The translations under genes and the position numbers were made by a program. From Anastatus disparis (lineage: Eukaryota > Arthropoda > Insecta > Hymenoptera > Eupelmidae): a stretch of DNA of 64,000 nt. Below the pieces are notes generated by a model, which saw only the letters and a program-made list of their open reading frames with translations, had not been told where the DNA came from and ran no database searches. Shown here piece after piece: positions 13,801 through 25,800 of the stretch. The stretch lies in NCBI GenBank assembly GCA_017163975.1, contig JAFFSR010000251.1, positions 4,464,001 to 4,528,000 on the forward strand. The letters run 5' to 3'. Positions within the stretch are counted from its first letter, which is position 1; the number at the start of each line of letters is the position of its first letter.

Positions 13801-16800
13801 AAAGTCTTGCGCGTTTTAATTTTATAGAATCTAGGGTACGTTCCTATGCAGTGCCTTGAGAATAAGAAAAAAAAATTATTCATAATTACGCAAGGACGGT
13901 AATTGGAATGTTAAACGAAAATTACGGGCTCTTAAAATTTATGCAGCATAATTTTTGGGTGTTGACGGGATTTTTATTATAAGCATGTTACATGTGCCTA
14001 ACATATAATAATTTTTTTTTTTCTTTCATTAATTATGATGCAAAATAATCCTTATTAACCCGATGTTTAAAGCCAGGAATATTAATGATATGATCTTTTT
14101 TAATTTACCTTAATTTAATTATGTTTAAAGCTTGCACCGATAAAATATGACAAAATATAAATATCATATGATAAATTCCTTGAATATATTACTGTTATCA
14201 AGAGAATCGAGAGCCGAGTCTTGATATTTTCAAAATTTGAAAAACTTTTTAACCAAAAATAAAATACTGCAAAGTCAAACAAAAAAATTATGATAAATAA
14301 ATAGAAAATTTGTGTAGATTTTATCGTATATTTAGTACAGAATTACTTTGTTAAATAAGTAATGATAATTATAACGTTATTTTTTCTAATAACCATTATA
14401 ATATTGTAAAATGAAGTAAAATATTTATATTTTCAATGATAAATAAATTAATAATCAATTCTATTTCGACTAACTTTACCATTTCGTTTTTTATGAAATT
14501 CTTCGTCATGTATATGATAAGCTATAACATGGACTTTGAGCACATGATAAATATTCTTTTATAATATTGATATTTATTTGTCATATTTTCTATCACATCT
14601 AAATAATTAACTAATTTCATCAGAAATATTTGATATCATCGAAAATAAGAAGACGAAGCATAGAGTACTGGACAATTTAACATGAAAACTATTAATTTTC
14701 ATAAATTGATATTGCGATTATATCCACTGATGAATTATCATTAAATATTGATAAAACAATGCAGATTATTTTTAGGAACTACAGTGATTAGTTCTAATAA
14801 ATTTTTTAGTATGGTGCTATCTTAATGAAAATACTTTTTTAAATAACTATAATTTATTGCGTAAATGACTGTTAAAAAATATAAAAATTCAGACATAAAA
14901 AGTCATATTTACAGTTATTTACATTTTTTTAAATGTTTGAATTTTTAATAAATAATTTGTTAATTTACAATTGTTTATAATTATTTATAGTTATTTCAAG
15001 TTATTCACAAATATTTAAAATAATTTACATCTTCTGAAATTTTAAAATTAAAAAAAAAAAATAATCTTCTTTTAACTTTTAACAGTCATTTTATAAGCAA
15101 GAAAATAGATAAAATAAAAGGAAAAACAATGAAATCTTATTAATAAAAATTCTAATTCAATTTTTTATATAAAGTACAATCATAACTGAATCCTTTCTTG
15201 GCAAATATCCTATTCTTATAAAAATAGCCATACAGATTACAGTAAACTTATTTTAAACGTTTATTAGAGTTGAAATTTTGGAAGGACTTTCTTTTCCAGA
15301 ACACTAAAAAATTCAAAGTTTTATAAAAATATTAAAACCATTTTTTCAAAGTATAACCGTTACATGAACAAAATTTATGCATACTAGATAAGTTTGAAAT
15401 TAATTAACTCATTTACGACTCAAGCCATATCGTTTTTTAAATTGTAGAAAACCTTGTAAAAATGTTATAAATAAACGATAAAATTTCCTTTTATTTTGAA
15501 ATTATTGAAAAATAAAAATAAATACTTAAATGAAATATATAATTTTAAAATTTAAATACGTGTATCTAATTAAAAATTTAAAAACAACTTTAAATAAGTT
15601 TCGATTGGTTTTTAGTTTTTAAATTTCTCCCTTCGGAAATTTTTGGCAATATATTGCAAAAATATTAAATAATGCTGTTTGCCGCTATATTACTGAAAAA
15701 CTAGTAATTATTAAAAATAAATCGATAAGTTAGTACAGCAGATGGATCGACGAGTTAATGAACTGATAAATGATCAGGATAATGAGTTATTTGGTCGATA
15801 GATTGATGAATCAATGGTTTGTTTGGTGATGAGTTTTTGGAGAGTGTTGATGGGTTATTGAGGTCAATCGACTATAAACTCATTCACCCATCGATTTATT
15901 CATCCATCAACTCATTGATAGAACCATCGATCTACTCATACATCAATTCACTTATCTACCCATCAACCCATTTACTTAATAGCCTATCGATCCATTGATC
16001 CATCCATCCATCACCTGTCTCTGTCCATCAGTTTACTTATTAACTCAGCTTTTTATCCAGCCACCTAACCATCAATTAATCCATCCGTCACTTAATCCAT
16101 GGACCCATCAACCATCTATTATTCATTGATCTGTCAACTTCTTTTGCGAACATTGCTTCTTGTGAAATAGTATATTATACACCGAGGGAGTACAATAAGC
16201 AAAGTATGCCCTGTATGTCAGTTGAAGCCCGAGCATAGCGAGGGCGTCATACATACAAGGCATGCTTTACTTATTACATTCTCAAGGTATATAAACGAAT
16301 TTTCCATCACAGCGGCCCGGAAACAGCACTTTCGGTCCTGCGACAAAAACACAAAAGTGTTGTTTCCGGGGCGCGGGTGATGGAAAATAGTATACGCACC
16401 TGCGGGGGAAACTTGTTCGCCCCTTAGCACGCGTTTAACACCCTCGGCTACGCCTCGGGCGTTATTATACGCGTGCTATGGACCGAACAAGATGTTTCCT
16501 CCCGCAGGTACGTAATATACTATTTACTACACTGCGCGGAAAGTACGTCAAAAAATTTTCGAATTAATAATTCATTATTCCACACAAATATTAATTCACA
16601 ATACTCCGCGAATTATAATTCTTTGCACACATAAATACCGGAAAACAAAACTTGTATAAACATGATACGAACAAAACTGTAAAAACTTGAATACGAAAGT
16701 CAATTGATCGATTCTGACATGAAATGTATAGAAGTAACAACTTACGCGGGAGCATTTGAAATCAATATTTAATGTCTAAAATCATTTAAAATAAAATAAA

Positions 16801-19800
16801 CAAATATAATTTATATGCATGTCAGCTAGATGTAAAGACAGCATTTTTGAATGGAGAATTAGAGGAAGAAATATATATGGAGATACCAAAAGGTTTAGAG
16901 GTAAATAATGAAATAAAGAGTACAATGGTATGTAAATTAAAAAAGGCTATGTATGGATTAAAAATAAGCCCCAAGAAATGGAAAAATAATTTTCAAAGGA
17001 GATGGAAAAGCTTGGATTAGAAAATGACTTACATAAACCATGTCTTTTCACATGGAGAAAAAAAGGGAAAATGGCACTTGTATTATTGTATGTAGACAAT
17101 ATGTTAGCTGCAAGCAACAGTACAAATAAATTAAAAGAAATAACGCATGGTTTAAGTAAAGCATTTGAAATGAAGAACCTTGGTGAACCAAAAAACTTTC
17201 TAGGGATGACAATAGAAAGAAATAAAGAAAAGAATTATATCATTTTACATCAAGCAATATATATAGAAAGCATTTTAGAGAAGTTCAACATGAAAGACTG
17301 CAAGCCTCAAAATACACCTATGGTAACTAGGCAAGTGAGCAATCGATATAAGAAGAGCAAATTGGATGTTCAAGAAATAAAAAATCAAAATCAAAATGAT
17401 TCATTGAAAAATGTACCATATAGAGAGGCTATAGGAAGTCTTATGTATTTATCAAATGCAACGCGGCCAGATATCACATTTGCAGTAAATTACCTAGCCA
17501 GAAAACAGTTAGAACCTACTGAAGAAGATTGGATTGATGCTAAAAGAATATTTAGATATTTAAGAGAAACATCTACATTAGATTAAAATTCACATCTAAA
17601 GCAGAAGAGTTAGAAGCCTTGACAGATGCTAGTTTTAAAGATTGTCAAGATTCTACTTCAACAGGAGGATATATAATTAAATTATTTGGCGATGCAGTGG
17701 CATGGAGAAGTCATAAACAATCATATGTGACCTTATCGACGTGCCAAGCAGAGTACTTAGCGATGAGTGAAGCATGTCAAGAGTTGATTTCTTTAGATAA
17801 ATCAATTCGATTCGTTTTGGGCAAAACACTGTTTCCAGTAACAATTTGGTGTGATAATCGCTCAGCAGGCGACTGTACAAAAATGGATGGAAGTCACAAA
17901 CTAAAAGTATTTGATGATAGTTTAATGGAAATACAGAGAAATCTAAATGAAAGCGAAAACAATGGCAATAGAAAACATATGGCCGATACACATGGCGATT
18001 TTATAAAACAATGTGTAGATCAAGGCAAAGTTAGAGTCACATGGATCGCAACCAAAGAGAATTTAGCAGATATAATGACTAAACCTTTACCCTTAGAAGC
18101 ACATAAATATTTAAGAAATAAAATAACTAATATAGAATTAAGAGATTAAAAGAATTATAAAATATAAATATTTAAATTTAACATATTATGTTTCTTTCTG
18201 TTTACAGATAACTTAAAGAAATAAAAAGGAAAAGAGGAATTCAATATTCTTATTGAGAAGACAATAAGAACAATTAAAAGTTTTTTTTTTACTGTACCAA
18301 TTAAATTTTGAATATGTCGTATGACATTTTTTGAGTAAAATAAAATTATTAATGAGATTAATTGTAACAAGGCAAAGGGAGGGAGTGTAAGGTTTGCTTT
18401 GCCTTATTACTCTCCCTACCCTTTTGTCCCTTTTCTGGTACTATGGGTTATAGGCGTCATAAGCCCTATGGTCATTCTCTCTGTAGCCTCTATTGAGTAA
18501 ACTGCATAGAGTACTTAAGAATTCAAATAATATTTTGAGTGTTAATTATTGCTTGACAATATATTGATTATTAAGAGTAACAGTAACAGCGTTTGTGTAT
18601 AGTTATTTTATAACCCACCTTGCACCCACATACATCCAGCAATAAATAATGTTGAAAATTTAATAAATTTTATTTTACCGTAAGAAAAAAAGTTTTTGTA
18701 AGACAATATCATTAACGTAATTAACGTCATATTTTTAATAAAAAATTAATCCATATCATCTGGATCTATAAGCTTGCGATTTGCAATTGATTTCTTATAC
18801 CACTGAGATGACTTTTTAGGAGTGCGATTTCGATTATCATCATTAAAGTCAACTTGGATTATTCCAAATTTATCCCTGAAATTAGAAAAAAAATTATATT
18901 AGTATAAAAAAATACCATGATAATATCGTTTCTTTTCTTCAATGCTTTTAAACTTACTTAAATCCTGAAGCAAATTCAAAACTATCAAACAAACTCCAAA
19001 CAGTATAAGCTTTTACATTGCATCCATGTATTTTATGTGCCATTAACATTTCTTTCATATAAGAATATAAATAATTTATTTTATCATTATCGTCTGTACC
19101 GTTTGTATCAGATACTCCATTTTCTGTAATAAACAAATTTGGATTATTATATCTTTCCTTTATTTTTTTAAGTATGTATCCCATTCCTTCAGGTGCGACC
19201 TTTAAAAGAATAATATATTAATCAATAACTTATATTATTGGAAAATTAATATTAATATCTAACTTTTAACCAGGAACTTCCACTTGATGCCCATTTAGGA
19301 TCTACTGTATATTCCAGACCACTGTCATCTGGCCAAGATAATATGTCAGATTTTGGTAATTGTGATACGAGACTTGAAGTATAATGATTCAATCCAAAAA
19401 AGTCTGCAGAGCCCCTTAAAATACGTAATTAATTTATGTATATCCATCATTAACGATTAACCCCGAGAGGACCGAAATAAGGCCACATGGCGCTATATCT
19501 TTATTTCTTTTACTTTTTGATATATTTACTTTCTTTACAAAAACCGGTATGTTGATGAGGTTACGGAACTGAACTTCGGCCGATCAACGAAATTAAGCAG
19601 CGGTGGACGCGGTTATTATTTAGATGAATTATTGCTAATGCCTATGCAACTTCGTCGATTAGGGGATTTTTCGTTGTTAACAATACGATGTAACATAATC
19701 ATCAACAGCAATTTCGATTGCCTGGTAATGCTAGAGCCCGACATAGCAACCTTCAGATTCTCGATTTGAGGTAGAAATCTGGTTAAAAAAGTCTGCTCGG

Positions 19801-22800
19801 GGGGTACGCATTGTTGAATAAGATTTCGGAAAGGTATGGACAAAGGTGTAATGCACTTACTAGGCCAAAAGGCTATAGGTGGGTAAAGTCAAATATATAC
19901 TTTTTTTATAATTCTAGTTGCAGAAGCGTAATTAATGACTCAAAAAACCTACAAATGGATAGTTTCAAGCAAATTTTATAAAAAATAGATATAATGTTCA
20001 GGAAATAATAGCTATGTTCAATTCTATATTTTTATTTTTTGGACGCTGACTACAGAATCATAGTCAGAGATCCTAAAAATCACAGGAATATCTTCTTTAT
20101 TAATGGTTAAAATCAAATTTCTCAAAAAAATAAAGATATAACATAGCGTTAGTCCGGTCTTCTAAGGGTTAATATTAAAATTTTATGGGCGCAATTTATT
20201 ATTGTAAATGTGGTAGTTATTGACATAGAAAATATTTCTATATGAAATTACTTATAATATTGAAATTGTTTGTAATCAATTTTTGTTAAAACAACTGAAA
20301 TTACATTTTTGAAAAAAAAAAATCATTTGAAAAATAGCAAATTTTTCCAAATTCTCGAATGATAAGGAAAGATTTTAATGAAAAAAATAAGATTTTTCTA
20401 TGATTTGATGAAATGATGGTTGACGATATACTGATTAAAAGTTACCATTGCAACTACTCGATTTTATAAACCATTTTACCTCCAGAGATAGTTGAAGGTC
20501 ATACGAATGACTGAGGATACGAATGAAGAATATTATTTATTCTTTTTGTGATTGCATATACATACATACGTAGATGCATACACTCACACGCACAAAAAAC
20601 ACACGCGTACACATATACATACATTGACATATCCACACAACACACATTTACATATATTCACACGCGCACACACACCATAACGAAAAAAAAATAAATGAAG
20701 AAAATTGTAGAAATCTGAAAATATCCGCATAAAAAAGTATGAAACAGAAGACTACAGAAAAAAACTGAAGAAAAGTGACCGGATTGAAACTTAAAAAAAC
20801 AGTTATTTACAGTTCTCTTCTGTATATAACTATTATAAACAACTTTCTTCAATTATCAATAAATATTCTACAGTTATTAATGAATATTACTGTTGATAAC
20901 TGAAGAAAACAGTAGATAACTGTTGTCTTAAGTCTCCATCTGGTCACTATTCGACAGTTAATGACTATATTCTTAAGTTTTATTCAGATATTCAGATTTC
21001 TTGCACTATGAACTTACAGAATGATTGAAACGGTGATAAAACTCATCATTTCACTTTTGGGTCCCATTCTAGTTATGTGACCCCAAACTATTCCTAGGAA
21101 TGAAACGGCTTATAGGATCGAATAGGTGCAAAGGCAACTTTTCACGAATTCAGGAAAAAATTATCGGAGTTCCATTTTTCCATAAAGATTCGGTGGGGTC
21201 CTTTAATAAAAAAAACTATGTAAATTTTTCAAAATATTACCTAATAAAGTCAATCCAATATTCTGAAAATTCTGGTAATCTTGATTTTCTATAGCCTTGC
21301 AATCTACTTCTTTCTGCAATCCTTTCTTTCATAATTAGTGGATAATCGCCTTCACGAGAAAAAATTGGATTTGCTATCCAACCGCAATCAAATTCAAATG
21401 CAATTAAGTCAGATGTATTATCATTCTTGTTTTCGTTGAAAAACGCTTGGCATTGCATAATTATACCAACATTACCCTTTTGATTATTACGAAAAGTATT
21501 ATCATATAAATGATAAGCCAGCGCATGACCTTTCAACATATTATGAAGACATCGATATTTATCTGTTCCGTCAGTTAGCAAACCTAATCAATGAAAATTT
21601 GTTTTATATTGGAGTTTTAAATATTTGTTAATTATTATAAAATTATGTTTAAATTAAATTTAATTATTTTAGCAAATATTAGCAATTTAAGGTTTATTAT
21701 AAATAGTTTACCTGGAGGACCGGTACCAGTTTCATATCCAAGATCACAAAACATTTGTGGTTCATTTAATGTTGCAAAATATTTGACTCGATAACCGAAT
21801 TCTGTAAAAACAATTCTGGTGTACTCGGCATAAATAAAAGCCATTTCTTCATTTAACCATCCACCAAACTCTTCCAATGATTGTGGATGATCCCAATGAT
21901 AAATTGTTACCAATGGGGTTATATTATATTTCTCCAATTCGTCTAAAATGCTGTGGTAATAACGTAATCCATCTTGGCTAGGAACTCCAGGATAACCACT
22001 TGGTAAAAGTCTTGACCAACTTATTGAAAAACGATAATGATTAAGCTGCGTAAAAGGAAATTCATTGTAATTCAAAATTTTTCTGACAAAAAATAATTAC
22101 TATTATTGACGATTGTTTAACTAACACCTAAACTTTTAGCCATTTGTATATCCTCTTTAACTTTGTGATATTCGTCACTACTAACATCTGCATTAGAATG
22201 GTTATTGATTAAATATGCATGAGTGTGAGAAAAGTGATCCCACACACTTTCTGCTTTGTCTGGAAAACAGAATTTTTCATTAAGTTTTAAAAATAAAATT
22301 TTTTAAAATAATTTATACTTTTTATAAAAAAATATAAAATATTTGATAATTTCAAATTCATATATATGCGTGTCTGCGTATGTGCTGAAAATTAATTAAA
22401 TTTAAACTTTTTTATCGCAAACTATTGGAAAAAAGTTTGTCTTGTATATTATAATTTCTTTCGAGGAATGTGGTCTAATTTGATATGTCTACTTTTAAAA
22501 ACCAAAATATTATCTTTCCGAGTTAACATTTTTGTAAAAATAAAATACTGTTTGTCGTTTAGGAAAAAGTTTTTGTTTATGTTTTCGGAGGATTTAAATT
22601 TTCTAGATTTTTAAACGAAAAGAAAATTATAATTTTTAAAAGAACGCGATATGTTTCTCAATAATTCAAGAATAATAGTTTTCTAAAAGCTGAAAATATC
22701 ACGCCATGTAAGAGCTTTGTTCCGATTATACAATTTTTTTTATTACTTCACTAGCTAGAAATAAAAGGTCTAGTGAATTGTTCATTGAAATTGTCAAAAA

Positions 22801-25800
22801 ATTTAATAATTAGTTAAATTTTAAATCAACTAATATTATTATAAAATAGTATAGCTTAAGAAGAAAATAATTAACAAAATCTTGTTATTTTGTAAATTAT
22901 GAGCAGTTTTATTTAAACGTTAAAATTTTTCTAAAAAAATTTACATAAGTCTATACTTGTAAAAATTTTGAACTGATTGACAAGTGACAAAAAAATCATT
23001 AAAAAAGCTCTATTTTTTAAATAAAAATAAATCTTACAACCTACCCTAAATTTAATTTTCAATTTTATTTTTTCGTAACTTCAACAATTTTAGTTTTGAA
23101 TATACTTTTTTTCAATCGAAATATTTTTTATTCCCATCGGAACAGAAATGGTCACTTTATTGACTCGAAAAGCGGGCCGGAAGAAAGCCATATCTTATGT
23201 CTAAAATTTTGTAGAAGATAAGTTCTTTTCTTCCGCTAAATTTTATTTCTCCCGCAAAATAAAAAATTTATAAAACTAAATATATTATTGAAAATTTTTT
23301 TAAAAAATTTAATTTTTTTTTTTTTTTAATTAAGCTTGCTTTTTTTAAGTTAATAAAGTGGCCACGATTGAGGTTGAAATAAAGCACTCATATGCAATTC
23401 GGGAGCAAAGTTTATTTCTTCCTCGGGTATTTGCTCCCCTCGCTTCGCTTCGCTCACTAGGGTTGTAAATCTCGGGAGAAATATACGACTTTACTACCTA
23501 GTTACATAATATACTATATTTCAACTTCTAAGATTATGTCTAATAAGTACCCAAAAAAGAAGAAAATACAAATGAACTTCAACTAAATTTTACATGTAGT
23601 TTTTGGAATTTTTATTCATAACAATTGAGATAAAGTAGAAATAAAATTAATCTAAACTCAACTTGTTTTTACATTATTTCTTGTAATCTTATAGCTAGAA
23701 TTTAATTCTTGCGATTCCATAACTAATACTCAACTATTTAAACTTTTTATTATGAAAAACATGATTCATTATAGAAAACATGAATATGATATTTACCACT
23801 GACGTTCCATGCACCTTCTACTTGAAAAGCGGATGAAGCAGCGCCAAACATCATATCAGCAGGAAAACTTAAATCAATATCTTGACATTTTACAAATATC
23901 AAACATACGAAACTGAATATACATTTTAAAATATTATTTAAATTCATTTTTAATTAGAAATTTTTTATAGCCTTGTGAATAAATTTTAAAACGCTTCTTT
24001 CTTTTAATTTAAATTATTAAAGGATTAATAACTTTTACAAAATATATTAATAATGAATTTAATATTCTTAACATTACAAGCTCGCATGGCAAATAAACTT
24101 CCTTTTTTTTTTTATTTTTTATATAAACTTGAAAATTTATCTTATCAGCAATAATTATTGTTAGTTAAATAAATGTACTTAATTTCACTGCGCTTGGGTA
24201 CAATTATGGATATTTCCTTGTAGCAAATATTCTAATTTGTAATTTTGAATTATTTAAGTTCATTGTTACTTTGTATAATAAATTTTTTGTTTATTCTCAT
24301 TAAGCGTTACAATATTAATCTTAAATATTAATATAGTTTTTTTTTAAATTTTTTATTTATTTATTTTTATTTAAAAAAGTTTATAAAAATATTAAATGTA
24401 TATTATTTTAAGATACGATAAAAATGATGATTTTGTTTTTCAGAATTCTGCATAGAAAAAATCAATTTTGGAATAAATTAATGTTTCAATCTTAGCATGC
24501 ATATAAATTCAAAAATGTTAAATCATAGTGTAGTGAGCCATTCTTTTAGCCAACTATACAATGGAACTTTCATACGTAAAAAATTATTGATAAAACATTA
24601 TCGCTTTGTTTATTAGTTCATTGTTTTTGCATGAGCTTGCATTTATCACTTATCCACATATCTAACGTACGTGGATTTTTTAAAAATATTCTTTACTGTT
24701 TTATTGTGCATAATGGTCCAGAAAAATTAAAATTTCTTTCTTTCTGAAATATATCTTCGTACGAAAAGCCATCTGTTATTTATTGATGATTCATCAAACG
24801 TATTAACAATACGACTTGTCAGTAATCCTATAAATAGTTACATTTGCTTAATGTTTAACTAAAGACAGTCTGCATCTTAAAACTATAAAAAAATCATGAC
24901 CGGATGTTGTAAGGCCAAGATAAACGTTTTGTGATTGGCTCACGGAGTGCGCATGCGTGCAGTGCTTAATTCAAATAGTCTGATTTTCCTAAATGAAGAT
25001 TATTGTAAATTTTGATAATTACAAACAAGATTCTAAAGTTTTTCTTATGATATATTTTTTAATATAAAAATTAATGTGTAATCTTGGTTTCGTTACGGCA
25101 TGTATACATAAAGCTTTGACATGTGCCCGCGAGATTTTAAAACGTTTAAATTATTAAATTTAAATATTTTATAAATTATTATAAGTAAATAAATACTTAA
25201 TCTTTAGTGAAAATGGAGTAAATTAAAATAAAAATAACTCATGTAGAACAGCCATAAAATTAAAGCGCGCGAAGCTCGTAGGTTAACTCTAGTTAAAGAT
25301 CTTTTAAAAAATTCAGCTTTTTAAAGAAAATTTTTTAGCAAATATTTTATTCCAATTTCAATACAATTATAATAAAAATCTTTTGGAATAGTTATTCCAA
25401 AAATTACAAGACCATGAAAAAGATATTCTAACAGAATGCTAACAGAATTAAAAAGCTTTTAGAAAATAAACCATTTTTTGGCCATTTTTGTTGGCCAACG
25501 CATGTTAAAATGGCACTTATCTAGAAATTTTGGAAACTCTTTGTACAGAATTTCTAGATAAGTGTCATTTTAACATGTGTTAACCAGCAAAAATGGCCAA
25601 AAAATGGTTTATTTTCTACCAGGGACCCTAAACGGTGTGGTGAATAATATTTTAACCATCTAAGTAAGCTCCAAATTTACATTTTTTCATCCTTTTTTGC
25701 CTAGTATTTTTTTGTTTATATATAAGACTTTAGAAAATATTTGGCATAGCATATGCATCGATAGTTGTTTAACAATTTTTTATTTTAATAAATAAACAAT

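Larger units (their letters stand above)
16795..18624 (+). mobile_element. 5'-truncated Ty1/Copia retrotransposon
   Basis: This is the 3' portion of a Copia-class LTR retrotransposon: the end of pol (reverse transcriptase and RNase H), a purine-rich tract at 18374-18385, then a 3' LTR. The 5' LTR, gag, protease and integrase are absent from the window, so the copy is truncated at about 16795. It sits in NOX5 intron 1 in the sense orientation, just 3' of the antisense glucosidase gene's stop codon. Frame breaks show it is not active. Confidence 0.9.

Noticed and set aside
15735..16140. CRISPR array
   Set aside because: The repeats are short, degenerate, unspaced and in a eukaryotic intron.
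16218..16430. A 70-residue minus-strand frame
   Set aside because: It lies entirely in the three-hairpin element and its composition is explained by the palindromes.
22046..22075. Extending glucosidase exon 3 upstream to an apparent start near 22075
   Set aside because: There is no ATG, and the acceptor TTTACGCAG at 22046 joins exon 2 in phase to give KSLGLNHYRFSISW, the family sequence.
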